A stretch of DNA of 64,000 bases. Source: Streptomyces sp. NRRL S-118 (lineage in GTDB: Bacteria; Actinomycetota; Actinomycetes; Streptomycetales; Streptomycetaceae). The notes beneath the pieces are model-generated. The model was not told where the DNA came from. It was given only the letters and a program-made list of their open reading frames with translations, and did no database searches. This document shows positions 1-8,674 of this stretch, piece by piece. How positions within the stretch are numbered: position 1 is the stretch's first letter; every line of letters begins with the position of its first letter. The translations under genes were made by a program, and so were the position numbers. Location of the stretch: assembly GCF_000716335.1 (NCBI RefSeq), contig NZ_KL591002.1, forward strand, positions 88,155 to 152,154. Direction: 5' to 3'.

Positions 1-137
1 GTCCCCGGGGGCGGGTGTCGTCCGGTGGTGGGGGCCTGGGCTGGTTCGGGAGGGGGCGGCTCTCCGGGGCCCGCCGTGGGTCGGGTGTCGTTCGGCGTGT
101 TCTGTCCCCGGGGGCGGGTGTCGTCCGGTGGTGGGGG
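1..137. repeat. 34-bp perfect direct repeat, period 103 bp
   Basis: Bases 1-34 and 104-137 are identical (both start GTCCCCGGGGGCGGGTGTCG). The first copy begins at the window edge, so the unit or array may extend further upstream. Runs of G on the + strand make it a candidate for unusual DNA structure. No function is assigned. Confidence 0.85.
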
Positions 138-366
138 GCGCGGGCCGGTACGGAAGTCGTGGCGGGCGGTCATGCCCCCGTTCACGTGGGCCGATAGGCT
201 CGGCGCCAGGAAACCCGAAGGCGAGTGAGCCGAAGGGGCGCGCGGGCGTCGAAAGGGAGAACGCGCGGAGGTCCGCGAGGTACGAGCGGACCGAGCACGA
301 TCGACCGTCGACGCCCGCAGCAGGCGCCCCGGAGGCGAACCGAGCCCCAAAAAGAGGGGGAGCACC
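1..366. other. Upstream region of glnE, no convincing gene
   Basis: The first 366 bases hold no ORF that looks like a real protein. Positions 1-34 are repeated exactly at 104-137, and the stretch between is similarly G-rich on this strand, so this is low-complexity spacer DNA. Closer to glnE the sequence becomes more mixed, and a strong ribosome binding site (GAGGGGGAG, about 353-361) precedes the ATG at 367. The glnE promoter should lie here, but I could not identify a trustworthy -35/-10 pair or a GlnR box. Confidence 0.6.
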
Positions 367-3342
367 ATGACGCCGGGGCGCAGGAGCAGTACGTTCACGC
401 GGCTGTTGCGGCACGGGTTCACCGATCCCTCCGCCGCGGAGCGGCTGCTGGAGCTGCCGGCGCTGTCGGCGGTGCGCGAGGATCCGGTGCTGCTGGACGC
501 GCTGGGGGCCACGGCCGACCCGGATCTGGCGTTGCGCGGGCTGGTGCGGCTGGCCGAGGCGCAGCGCGACGGGCAGCTGCTGGGGACGCTGATCGGCGCC
601 AAGCCGCTGCGGGACCGGCTGCTCGGGGTGCTCGGGGCGTCCGAGGCGCTCGGTGACCATCTGGCGCGCCACCCGGAGGACTGGCGGGCCCTGGTGACGT
701 ACGAGGCGACGGACCTGCATCCGGGGGTCGCCGACTTCGAGCGCGAGCTCGCGAAGGCCGCGGATCCGGTGTCGCTGCGCGTCGCGTACCGGCGGTGCCT
801 GCTGGCCATCGCGGCGCGTGACGTGTGCGGGACCATCGACGTGGCGGAGACGGCCGCCGAGCTCGCCGACCTCGCCACGGCGACCCTGCGCAAGGCGCTG
901 GCCCTGGCCTGTGCCGCGGCGCCCGGCGATGCGGCCGTGTGCCGGCTCGCGGTGATCGCCATGGGCAAGTGCGGGGGCAACGAGCTCAACTACGTGTCGG
1001 ACGTGGACGTCATCTTCGTGGGGGAGCCGCGCGACGGCGGCGACGAGGCGAAGGCGCTGCAGGCGGCGACGCGGCTGGCGTCGCATCTGATGCGCATCTG
1101 CTCCGAGACGACCGTCGAGGGCGCCATCTGGCCCGTCGACGCCAATCTGCGGCCGGAGGGCCGCAACGGGCCGCTCGTGCGGACGCTCTCCAGCCACCTG
1201 GCCTACTACCAGCGCTGGGCCAAGACGTGGGAGTTCCAGGCCCTGCTGAAGGCGCGTGCCGTCGCGGGGGACGCCGAGCTGGGCGCCGCGTACATCGACG
1301 CGGTCTCACCGCTCGTCTGGCAGGCCGCGGAGCGCGACAACTTCGTCACCGACGTGCAGAGGATGCGCCGCCGGGTGGTCGACAACATCCCCGTCGCGCA
1401 GGTGGACCGGGAGCTGAAACTGGGGCCCGGCGGTCTGCGGGACGTGGAGTTCGCCGTGCAGCTGCTCCAGCTGGTGCACGGCCGCAGTGACGCCACCCTG
1501 CACAGCGGGTCGACGCTGGAGGCGCTGAGGGCACTGGCGGCCGGGGGCTACGTGGGGCGGGTGGACGCGTCCCAGATGGACGAGGCGTACCGCTTCCTGC
1601 GGGCCATGGAGCACCGGATCCAGCTGTTCCGGCTGCGGCGCACGCACCTGGTGCCGGAGAGCGAGGACGACCTGCGGCGGCTCGGGCGGTCGATGGGGCT
1701 GCGGACCGATCCGGTGGCCGCGCTCAACCGGGAGTGGAAGCGGCACGCGGCGGTGGTGCGGCGGCTGCACGAGAAGCTGTTCTACCGGCCGCTGCTGGAC
1801 GCGGTGGCGCAGCTCGCGCCCGGCGAGACGCGGCTGAGCGCCAAGGCCGCCGGGCAGCGGCTGGAGGCGCTGGGGTACGCCGATCCCGTGTCCGCGCTCC
1901 GGCACCTGGAGGCGCTGTCCTCGGGGGTGACCCGGAAGGCGGCGATCCAGCGGACGCTGCTGCCGGTGCTGCTGGGATGGTTCGCGGACTCGGCGGACCC
2001 GGACGCGGGACTCCTGGGTTTCCGCAAGGTGTCCGACGCCCTGGGCAAGACGCCGTGGTACCTGCGGTTGCTGCGGGACGAGGGCGCCGCGGCGGAGAAC
2101 CTCGCGCGGGTGCTGTCGGCGGGGCGGCTGGCCCCCGACCTGTTGCTGCGGGCCCCCGAGGCGGTGGCCATCCTGGGCGCCCCGGAGGGGCTGAAGCCAC
2201 GCGGCCGCGATCACCTGGAGCCGGAGATCCTCGCGGCCGTGGGGCGCGCGGAGAACGCCGAGCAGGCCGTCGCCGTGGCCCGTGGCGTCCGGCGCCGGGA
2301 GCTGTTCCGTACCGCCGCCACCGACATCGTCGCCTCGTACGGCACGGAGGACCGGCCCGCCGAGGTGGACACCGGGGCCTTGGTCGACCGCGTCGGCAAC
2401 GCGGTGACCGATCTGAACGCCGCCACCATCTCCGGCGCCCTGCGCGCCGCCGTGCGCGAGCAGTGGGGCGAGGAGCTGCCGACCCGGTTCGCCGTCATCG
2501 GCATGGGCCGCTTCGGCGGGCACGAGCTCGGGTACGGCTCCGACGCGGACGTGCTGTTCGTGCACGAGCCCCGCGAGGGCGTGGACGAGCAGGAGGCGGC
2601 GCGGGCCGCGAACACGGTGGTCGCGGAGATGCGGCGGCTGCTCCAGCTGCCGACCGCCGACCCGCCGCTGGTCATCGACGCCGACCTGCGGCCCGAGGGC
2701 AAGAGCGGCCCGCTGGTGCGGACCCTGAAGTCGTACGAGGCCTACTACCGCCGGTGGTCGCTCGGCTGGGAGAGCCAGGCGCTGCTGCGCGCCGAGCCCA
2801 TGGCAGGGGACCCGGACCTGGGCCGGCGCTTCATCGAGCTGGTCGACCCGCTGCGCTACCCGGCGAAGGGGCTGGACGAGGCGGCCGTACGGGAGATCCG
2901 CCGGCTCAAGGCGCGGATGGAGACCGAGCGGATGCCGCGGGGCGCCGATCCCACCCTGCACACCAAGCTGGGGCGGGGCGGCCTGTCGGACGTGGAGTGG
3001 ACGGTGCAGCTGCTCCAGATGCGGCACGGGCACGAGGTGCCGGGCCTGCGCACCACCCGCACCCGGCGGGCGCTGGCCGCCGCGCTCGAGGCGGGGCTGA
3101 TCGACGGGCGGGACGCGCGGACACTGGACGAGGCGTGGGTGCTCGCCACCCGGGTGCGCAACGGCGTGATGCTCGTCCGGGGACGGGCCGGCGACACCTT
3201 CCCGTCCGACGGCCGGGAGCTGGCCGCGGTGGGCCGCTACCTCGGGTACGGCCCGGGGCACGTCGGCGAGATGGTCGATGACTACCGCCGTACGACGCGC
3301 CGCGCGCGGGCCGTGGTGGACGAGCTGTTCTACGGAGCGTGA
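367..3342 (+). CDS. glnE: Bifunctional glutamine synthetase adenylyltransferase/adenylyl-removing enzyme
   Basis: This 991-residue protein has the length and two-fold architecture of GlnE, which adenylylates and deadenylylates glutamine synthetase I according to nitrogen status. Two nucleotidyltransferase domains are visible. Each has a glycine-rich motif followed by an S-D-x-D metal-binding signature: GKCGGNELNYVSDVD (Asp212, Asp214; adenylyl-removing half) and GMGRFGGHELGYGSDAD (Asp726, Asp728; adenylyltransferase half). The LRPEG motif after each domain is also present. The start at 367 follows a strong ribosome binding site. Its target GlnA lies 42 kb away in this window with the modifiable tyrosine intact. 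The 3' end overlaps the convergent PAP2 gene by 13 bp. High confidence from motifs and length. Confidence 0.97.
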   Translation: MTPGRRSSTFTRLLRHGFTDPSAAERLLELPALSAVREDPVLLDALGATADPDLALRGLVRLAEAQRDGQLLGTLIGAKPLRDRLLGVLGASEALGDHLARHPEDWRALVTYEATDLHPGVADFERELAKAADPVSLRVAYRRCLLAIAARDVCGTIDVAETAAELADLATATLRKALALACAAAPGDAAVCRLAVIAMGKCGGNELNYVSDVDVIFVGEPRDGGDEAKALQAATRLASHLMRICSETTVEGAIWPVDANLRPEGRNGPLVRTLSSHLAYYQRWAKTWEFQALLKARAVAGDAELGAAYIDAVSPLVWQAAERDNFVTDVQRMRRRVVDNIPVAQVDRELKLGPGGLRDVEFAVQLLQLVHGRSDATLHSGSTLEALRALAAGGYVGRVDASQMDEAYRFLRAMEHRIQLFRLRRTHLVPESEDDLRRLGRSMGLRTDPVAALNREWKRHAAVVRRLHEKLFYRPLLDAVAQLAPGETRLSAKAAGQRLEALGYADPVSALRHLEALSSGVTRKAAIQRTLLPVLLGWFADSADPDAGLLGFRKVSDALGKTPWYLRLLRDEGAAAENLARVLSAGRLAPDLLLRAPEAVAILGAPEGLKPRGRDHLEPEILAAVGRAENAEQAVAVARGVRRRELFRTAATDIVASYGTEDRPAEVDTGALVDRVGNAVTDLNAATISGALRAAVREQWGEELPTRFAVIGMGRFGGHELGYGSDADVLFVHEPREGVDEQEAARAANTVVAEMRRLLQLPTADPPLVIDADLRPEGKSGPLVRTLKSYEAYYRRWSLGWESQALLRAEPMAGDPDLGRRFIELVDPLRYPAKGLDEAAVREIRRLKARMETERMPRGADPTLHTKLGRGGLSDVEWTVQLLQMRHGHEVPGLRTTRTRRALAAALEAGLIDGRDARTLDEAWVLATRVRNGVMLVRGRAGDTFPSDGRELAAVGRYLGYGPGHVGEMVDDYRRTTRRARAVVDELFYGA

Positions 3343-4187
3343 GGCAGGGTCCCCACCTGGCGCGGCAGCCGGTGGGGGACGCTGCGGTACCAGACGGTCG
3401 CCAGGGTGTAGCCGAAGGCGAGGCAGATCATGCCGCCCACCGCGTCGAGCCAGAAGTGGTTGGCGGTGGCGACGATGACGACCAGGGTGAGCGTCGGGTA
3501 CAGGAAGCCCAGGATCTTCGCCCAGGGCGCCTTCGCGAGCGCGTAGATGGTCAGGCCGCACCAGAGGGACCAGCCGATGTGCATCGACGGCATCGCGGCG
3601 TACTGGTTCGACATGTGCTTCAGGTCACCGGAGGCCATCGAGCCCCAGGTGTGGTGCACCAGCACCGTGTCGATGAAGTTCTCGCTGGTCATCAGGCGCG
3701 GCGGGGCCAGCGGATACAGGTAGTAGCCGAGCAGGGCGATCCCGGTGGTCGAGAACAGCACCAGGCGGACGGCGGCGTACCGCCCCGGATGCCACCGGTA
3801 CAGCCACACCAGCACACCGATCGTGACGATGAAGTGCAGGGTGGCGTAGTAGTAGTTCATGCCCACGATCAGCCAGGTCACCGAGTCGATGGCGTGGTTG
3901 ACCGTCTTCTCGACCGCTATGCCCAGGGCCTGTTCGGCGCGCCAGATCCAGTCGGCGTTGCGCAGTGCCTCCGCCTTCTGCTCCGGGACGGCGTTGCGGA
4001 TGAGCGAGTACGTCCAGTAACTCACCGCGAGCAGCAGGATCTCGAACCAGATGCGGGGACGCCGCGGCGCGCGCAGCCGCTCCCAGGTGGTGGGGGGCGC
4101 GGGCGCGGGGCGCGGGCGCTGCTCCTCGATGGGTGACGGCGGGGCCGCCGTGGGGCCTTCCATTGTTCTCACTGTTGTGTCACCCAT
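3330..4187 (-). CDS. PAP2 / Aur1-like membrane phosphatase or phosphotransferase
   Basis: A 285-residue polytopic membrane protein with about six hydrophobic segments after a proline-rich cytoplasmic N-terminus. The PAP2-superfamily signatures are present in the form seen in inositol-phosphorylceramide-synthase-like (Aur1) members: AAMPSMH (the PS.H motif) and ANHFWLDAVGG (His and Asp of the last motif). These proteins move or remove phosphate head groups on lipid carriers at the outer face of the membrane. The substrate cannot be deduced. The ATG at 4187 is the only good start. The gene is convergent with glnE, overlapping it by 13 bp, and lies 36 bp after the LacI-family gene on the same strand. 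Confidence 0.85.
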   Translation of the reverse strand: MGDTTVRTMEGPTAAPPSPIEEQRPRPAPAPPTTWERLRAPRRPRIWFEILLLAVSYWTYSLIRNAVPEQKAEALRNADWIWRAEQALGIAVEKTVNHAIDSVTWLIVGMNYYYATLHFIVTIGVLVWLYRWHPGRYAAVRLVLFSTTGIALLGYYLYPLAPPRLMTSENFIDTVLVHHTWGSMASGDLKHMSNQYAAMPSMHIGWSLWCGLTIYALAKAPWAKILGFLYPTLTLVVIVATANHFWLDAVGGMICLAFGYTLATVWYRSVPHRLPRQVGTLPHAP

Positions 4188-4223
4188 GGGCCGAGAGTCT
4201 GCCAGATATGTCCACTGGGTCGA

Positions 4224-5318
4224 TCATCCGTCAGTCGGGTCCTCATCGCCATCGATCCGTCTTTCGGATGACCGCTGACCCTGAGGTCCCGAGGCCGTCG
4301 ACCCGCGCACCACCAGCTCGGGCATGAAGACGAACTCGCTGTGCGGGGCGGGGGTGCCGCCGATCTCCTCCAGCAGGGCCCGGACCGCGGCCTGCCCCAT
4401 CGCCTGCACGGGCTGGCGGATGGTGGTCAGGGGCGGGTCCGTGAACGCTATGAGGGGGGAGTCGTCGAAACCGACGACGGAGATGTCGCGGGGCACGTGC
4501 AGCCCCTCCTGGCGGGCCGCGCGGATGGCACCGAGAGCCATCATGTCGCTGGCGCAGACGATGGCGGTGCAGCCGCGCTCGATGAGCGCGGTGGCGGCGG
4601 CCTGGCCGCCCTCCAGGGTGTAGAGCGAGTGCTGGATCAGCTCCTCGGACTCCTCGGGGCCGAGGCCGAGGCGGTCGCTCATGCCGCGCTTGAAGCCCTC
4701 GATCTTGCGGACGACGGGCACGAACCGCTTCGGGCCGACCGCCAGGCCGATCCGGGTGTGCCCGAGCGAGGCGAGGTGCGTGACGGCGAGCTGCATCGCG
4801 GCCCGGTCGTCCGGGGAGACGAAGGGGGCCTGCACCTTCGGCGAGAAGCCGTTGAGGAGGACGTACGGGACGCCCTTGCCGCGCAGCTGGTCGTAGCGCG
4901 TCATGTCGGCGGTGGTGTCGGCGTGCAGGCCGGAGACGAAGATGATGCCGGAGACACCGCGCTCCACGAGCATCTCGGTGAGCTCGTCCTCGGTGGAGCC
5001 GCCAGGGGTCTGGGTGGCCAGGACCGGGGTGTAGCCCTGGCGGGTCAGGGCCTGGCCGATGACCTGGGCGAGGGCCGGGAAGATCGGGTTGTCCAGCTCG
5101 GGTGTTATCAGCCCGACGAGCCCGGCGCTGCGCTGCCGCAGCCGCACGGGCCGCTCGTAGCCGAGCACGTCGAGGGCGGCCAGCACGGACTGGCGGGTGG
5201 CCGCGGCCACACCCGGCTTGCCGTTGAGCACGCGGCTGACTGTGGCTTCGCTGACCCCCGCCTGGGCTGCGATGTCGGCTAGCCGCGCGGTCATAGGATG
5301 CGACTGTACCGGCCTCAC
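4224..5318 (-). CDS. malR: LacI-family maltodextrin repressor (MalR/Reg1-like)
   Basis: A LacI/GalR repressor of 364 residues from the GTG at 5318, or 356 from the ATG at 5294 (MTARLADIAAQ). The N-terminal helix-turn-helix reads LADIAAQAGVSEATVSRVL and is followed by the hinge helix and a periplasmic-binding-like sensor domain ending ELVVRGSTAS. The GTG lies one base after the stop of the upstream glucosidase, which argues for translational coupling; the ATG start resembles the MalR proteins I remember. Context points to control of malEFG and the amylolytic genes through the CTTGCAG-type sites at 7109-7259 and 13596-13737. In S. coelicolor malR lies directly divergent from malE; here a glucosidase gene sits between. 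A paralogue with an identical recognition helix is at 12329-13414. Confidence 0.88.
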   Translation of the reverse strand: MRPVQSHPMTARLADIAAQAGVSEATVSRVLNGKPGVAAATRQSVLAALDVLGYERPVRLRQRSAGLVGLITPELDNPIFPALAQVIGQALTRQGYTPVLATQTPGGSTEDELTEMLVERGVSGIIFVSGLHADTTADMTRYDQLRGKGVPYVLLNGFSPKVQAPFVSPDDRAAMQLAVTHLASLGHTRIGLAVGPKRFVPVVRKIEGFKRGMSDRLGLGPEESEELIQHSLYTLEGGQAAATALIERGCTAIVCASDMMALGAIRAARQEGLHVPRDISVVGFDDSPLIAFTDPPLTTIRQPVQAMGQAAVRALLEEIGGTPAPHSEFVFMPELVVRGSTASGPQGQRSSERRIDGDEDPTDG

Positions 5319-5319
5319 G

Positions 5320-7032
5320 TCAGCTTGCCCACCAGACGCAGGAATCAGGGGCCAGGAGTACCGTCCTCCCCTCGGCTCCGTCGGGGTCGTCGTCGGCCAA
5401 CTCCCGGGCGGGAGGGGGTACTTTCCCGGCGAGGGGGGCCGCGTCGCCGCCGGGGGAGCCGGCCGGCGGAGCGCTGGACAGCAGCGGGCGGCCGGGGGCG
5501 GGCAGCCGTACCGGGTCCGGGTTCAGGTTCACCGTGCAGATGAGCGAGGCCCCCTCGGCGCGGCGTCGGAAGGCCAGGACGCCCGGGGGCGCCGGCAGCC
5601 ACTCGACGCCGTCGCCCGCGCCGAGCGCCGGGTGGGCGCGGCGCAGGGCGAGCGCGCCGCGGTAGAGCTCCAGTGTGGAGGCCGGGTCGCCGGTCTGGGC
5701 CTCGACGGACAGCTCGCGCCACTCGGGCGGCTGCGGCAGCCAGCTGCCGGCGGGGCCGAAGCCGTACGAGGGGCCCTGGGAGGTCCACGGGATCGGGACC
5801 CGGCAGCCGTCGCGCAGTCCGTCCTGGCCCTCGCCGCGGAGGAACGCCGGGTCCTGCCGGGCCTCGTCCGGCAGCTCCGTCACCTCCGGCAGCCCGAGCT
5901 CCTCGCCTTGGTAGACGTACGCGGAGCCGGGCAGCGCCAGCATCATCAGGGTGGCCGCGCGGGCCCGGCGCAGCCCGGCCGCACCGGCGCCGTACCGCGT
6001 GGTGTGCCGTACGACGTCGTGGTTGGACAGCACCCACGTGGTCGTCGCGCCCACGGACGTGGTCGCCCGCAGCGAGTCGTCGACGACCCGCCGCAGCGCG
6101 TCCGCTTCCCACGGGCAGTTCAGGAACTGGAAGTTGAACGCCTGGTGCAGCTCGTCGGGCCGTACGTACAGGGCGAGCCGCTCCGCCGACGGCGCCCACG
6201 CCTCGGCGACGCCGATGCGCTCGCCGCCGTAGGTGTCGAGCAGCCGGCGCCAGGTCCGGTGGATCTCGTGGACGCCGTCCTGGTCGAAGAACGGGAGCTG
6301 CTGCGAGCCGATGAGCCGCACCTGCTCGCGGTGCCCGATGTCGGGCAGGCCGGGGGCCTTGACCATGCCGTGCGCGACATCGATGCGGAACCCGTCGACG
6401 CCGAGGTCCAGCCAGAAGCGCAGCACCGACTCGAACTCGGCCCGCACCTCCTCGTCGTCCCAGTTCAGGTCGGGCTGCTCGGGCGCGAAGAGGTGCAGGT
6501 ACCAGCTGCCGTCGGCCACCCGGGTCCACGCCGGGCCGCCGAAGACGGACTCCCAGTCGTTGGGCGGGAGGGACCCGTCCGGGCCCGTGCCGGGGCGGAA
6601 GTGGTAGCGCCGGCGGCCCCGGCCGGCGAGGGCCTCCCGGAACCAGGGGTGCTGGTCGGAGGTGTGGTTCGGGACGATGTCGACGATGACCCTCAGGCCC
6701 AGCTCGTGGGCGGTGCGGACCAGGTCGTCGGCGTCCGCCAGGTCGCCGAAGAGGGGGTCGACCGCGCGGTAGTCGGAGACGTCGTAGCCACCGTCCGCCT
6801 GCGGGGAGGCGTAGAACGGCGTGAGCCACACCGCGTCGGCGCCGAGCGCCACCAGGTGCGGCAGCCGCTCCCGGGCGCCCCGCAGGTCGCCGATGCCGTC
6901 GCCGTCGCTGTCGGCGAAGGAACGCACATACACCTGGTAGATGACGGCATCCCGCCACCAGCCGTGCTTGGAAGGGCTTGCAGGGCGCAGATCGTCCGGG
7001 GCCGGGGCGGGCGAGGTGAGCTCATGGACCAT
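5320..7032 (-). CDS. GH13 alpha-glucosidase, copy A (divergent from malE)
   Basis: A 570-residue cytoplasmic GH13 enzyme of the oligo-alpha-glucosidase type, with no signal peptide. All catalytic blocks are visible: VDIVPNHTSDQHPWF (region I), GFRIDVAHG with nucleophile Asp218, VAEAW with the acid/base Glu, and LSNHDVVRH with the third Asp. It should hydrolyse imported maltose and maltodextrins to glucose. I chose the ATG at 7032 (MVHELTSP) because a GAGAGGG ribosome binding site lies just upstream; the frame stays open 45 codons further but without domain support. It is transcribed divergently from malE across a 346-bp operator region and is coupled to the downstream LacI gene (one-base gap). 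It is clearly paralogous to the enzyme at 10671-12332 but has a longer C-terminal segment. Confidence 0.92.
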   Translation of the reverse strand: MVHELTSPAPAPDDLRPASPSKHGWWRDAVIYQVYVRSFADSDGDGIGDLRGARERLPHLVALGADAVWLTPFYASPQADGGYDVSDYRAVDPLFGDLADADDLVRTAHELGLRVIVDIVPNHTSDQHPWFREALAGRGRRRYHFRPGTGPDGSLPPNDWESVFGGPAWTRVADGSWYLHLFAPEQPDLNWDDEEVRAEFESVLRFWLDLGVDGFRIDVAHGMVKAPGLPDIGHREQVRLIGSQQLPFFDQDGVHEIHRTWRRLLDTYGGERIGVAEAWAPSAERLALYVRPDELHQAFNFQFLNCPWEADALRRVVDDSLRATTSVGATTTWVLSNHDVVRHTTRYGAGAAGLRRARAATLMMLALPGSAYVYQGEELGLPEVTELPDEARQDPAFLRGEGQDGLRDGCRVPIPWTSQGPSYGFGPAGSWLPQPPEWRELSVEAQTGDPASTLELYRGALALRRAHPALGAGDGVEWLPAPPGVLAFRRRAEGASLICTVNLNPDPVRLPAPGRPLLSSAPPAGSPGGDAAPLAGKVPPPARELADDDPDGAEGRTVLLAPDSCVWWAS

Positions 7033-7108
7033 GTGCGGTTTCCCTCTCGGGTGCGCCGGGACGGGGTTTCGTACAACCAACGAGGTGGGGGGTGGCCATG
7101 AAACGGTC

Positions 7109-7147
7109 CTGCAAGGACTCTGCAACGCATTGCGAAAAGGCTTGCAG
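7109..7147. promoter_or_regulatory. Putative LacI/MalR operator O1
   Basis: The outer ends are the inverted pair CTGCAAG (7109-7115) and CTTGCAG (7141-7147). Inside, 7120-7147 forms a 28-bp element with blocks CTGCAAC, TTGCGAAA and TTGCAG. The same blocks in the same spacing occur before the alpha-amylase at 13596-13623 (22 of 28 positions identical). CTTGCAG motifs are, as far as I recall, associated with glucose and maltose control of Streptomyces amylase genes. Binding by the two LacI proteins is inferred from this conservation and context. Confidence 0.7.
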
Positions 7148-7238
7148 AGGCGCCAGGGGGTCCGCAACCCCCCGGAACCGGCGTGTCAAGCGATGTGACG
7201 GCAACCGTAGGGACACGTGGATGTAACGATCAGGCGCC

Positions 7239-7259
7239 CTTGCAGAAATTTGCCGCAAG
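7239..7259. promoter_or_regulatory. Putative LacI/MalR operator O2
   Basis: A 21-bp imperfect palindrome that starts CTTGCAG and ends CCGCAAG, with an AT-rich centre. It lies about 120 bp before malE, between O1 and the malE start, and shares the CTTGC core with the other candidate sites. Likely a second operator affecting malE transcription. Confidence 0.55.
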
Positions 7260-7378
7260 GTCTTTCGGCGCGTTTTCATCCCTGTTACGTTCCTGCCCAG
7301 CCCGGCGCGCCGCGAGGGAGCGGTCTGCAGGAGGCGAGTGACGCCTTCATCTTTCCGGGAACAGTTGAAGGAGTTCAC

Positions 7379-8650
7379 ATGCGGCGTGGCATAGCGGCCA
7401 CCGCGCTGGTCGCGGCCCTGGGCCTGACGATCGCGGCTTGCGGTGGTGACGACGGAGGCAACGGCACGAACAGCTCGGGCGAGCTCTCCGGCACCGTCAC
7501 CTTCTGGGACACCTCGAACGAAGCCGAGAAGCCGACCTACAAGGCGCTGGCCGAGGGCTTCACCAAGCTGCACCCCAAGGTCAAGGTCAAGTACGTCAGC
7601 GTCCCCTTCGGCGAGGCCAACGCCAAGTTCAAGAACGCCGCCGGCGGCAACTCGGGCGCCCCCGACGTCATGCGCACCGAGGTCGCCTGGGTCGCCGACT
7701 TCGCCAGCCTGGGCTACCTCGCCCCGCTCGACGGCACGCCCGCCATCGAGAACCAGGTCGACTGGCTGCCGCAGGCCGCCGCGAGCACCAAGTACGAGGG
7801 CAAGACCTACGCGGTGCCGCAGGTTATCGACACCATGGCGCTCTTCTACAACAAGAAGATGCTCAAGGACGCCGGCGTCGAGGTCCCCAAGAACATCGAC
7901 GAGCTCAAGGCCGCCTCGAAGAAGATCAGCGAGAAGTCGCCCGGCAAGACCGGCCTCTACCTGCGCGGCGACGACCCGTACTGGTTCCTGTCCTTCCTCT
8001 ACGGCGAGGGCGGCGACATGGTCGACGCCAAGTCGAAGACGATCACCATCGACGACCCGTCCGGCGTCAAGGCGTACAAGACCATCAAGGACCTGGTCGA
8101 CTCGAAGGCGGCGATCACCGACGCCTCCGACGGCTGGAACAACATGCAGAACGCGTTCAAGTCCGGCAAGGTCGCGATGATGCTCAACGGCCCGTGGGCC
8201 ATCGCCGACGCCCGCGCCGGTGCGCAGTTCAAGGACCCGGCCAACCTCGGCATCGCGCCCGTCCCGGCCGGCAGCACCGACCAGGGCTCCCCCCAGGGTG
8301 GCTGGAACCTCTCGGTCTACGCCGGTTCCAAGAACCTCAACGCCTCGTACGAGTTCGCCAAGTACATGGGCTCCGCCAAGGTGCAGCAGCAGACCACCGA
8401 GAAGCTGAGCCTGCTGCCGACCCGCCTGTCGGTCTACACGCAGCCGACCGTGGCCGACAACGAGATGGTGAAGTTCTTCAAGCCCGCGGTCGACAAGGCC
8501 GTCGAGCGTCCCTGGATCCCGCAGGGCAACTCGCTCTTCGAGCCGATCCGCCTCCACATGGCCAACGTCCTCACCGGCAAGACGACGCCGGAGAAGGCCG
8601 CCGCGGAGACCGGTGACGCGTACCGCAAGCTCCTGAAGGACTACAAGTAA
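7379..8650 (+). CDS. malE: Maltodextrin ABC transporter substrate-binding lipoprotein
   Basis: A 423-residue extracytoplasmic solute-binding protein. The signal peptide MRRGIAATALVAALGLTIAAC ends in a lipobox with Cys21, so it is anchored to the outer face of the membrane. The mature part shows the features of the MalE-type family: an early GTVTFWDT strand, a KVKVKYVSVPFGEANAKF segment, MALFYNKKML, and FKSGKVAMMLNGPWAI. The ATG at 7379 is set by the GAAGGAG site at 7367-7373; the open frame upstream is not needed. It is first in a malEFG operon (24-bp gap to malF) and should capture maltose and maltodextrins for import. No ATPase gene is in the cluster; the shared MsiK ATPase is the expected partner in Streptomyces. 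Confidence 0.95.
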   Translation: MRRGIAATALVAALGLTIAACGGDDGGNGTNSSGELSGTVTFWDTSNEAEKPTYKALAEGFTKLHPKVKVKYVSVPFGEANAKFKNAAGGNSGAPDVMRTEVAWVADFASLGYLAPLDGTPAIENQVDWLPQAAASTKYEGKTYAVPQVIDTMALFYNKKMLKDAGVEVPKNIDELKAASKKISEKSPGKTGLYLRGDDPYWFLSFLYGEGGDMVDAKSKTITIDDPSGVKAYKTIKDLVDSKAAITDASDGWNNMQNAFKSGKVAMMLNGPWAIADARAGAQFKDPANLGIAPVPAGSTDQGSPQGGWNLSVYAGSKNLNASYEFAKYMGSAKVQQQTTEKLSLLPTRLSVYTQPTVADNEMVKFFKPAVDKAVERPWIPQGNSLFEPIRLHMANVLTGKTTPEKAAAETGDAYRKLLKDYK

Positions 8651-8674
8651 GCAGTGAGAAGGGCTGACCGACCC

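Larger units (their letters stand above)
7033..7378. other. Divergent promoter region between glucosidase A and malE
   Basis: 346 bases without a gene. It must hold the promoters for both transcription units. The visible content is two operator-like elements (7109-7147 and 7239-7259) and the malE ribosome binding site GAAGGAG at 7367-7373. I could not place reliable -35/-10 hexamers. Confidence 0.7.
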
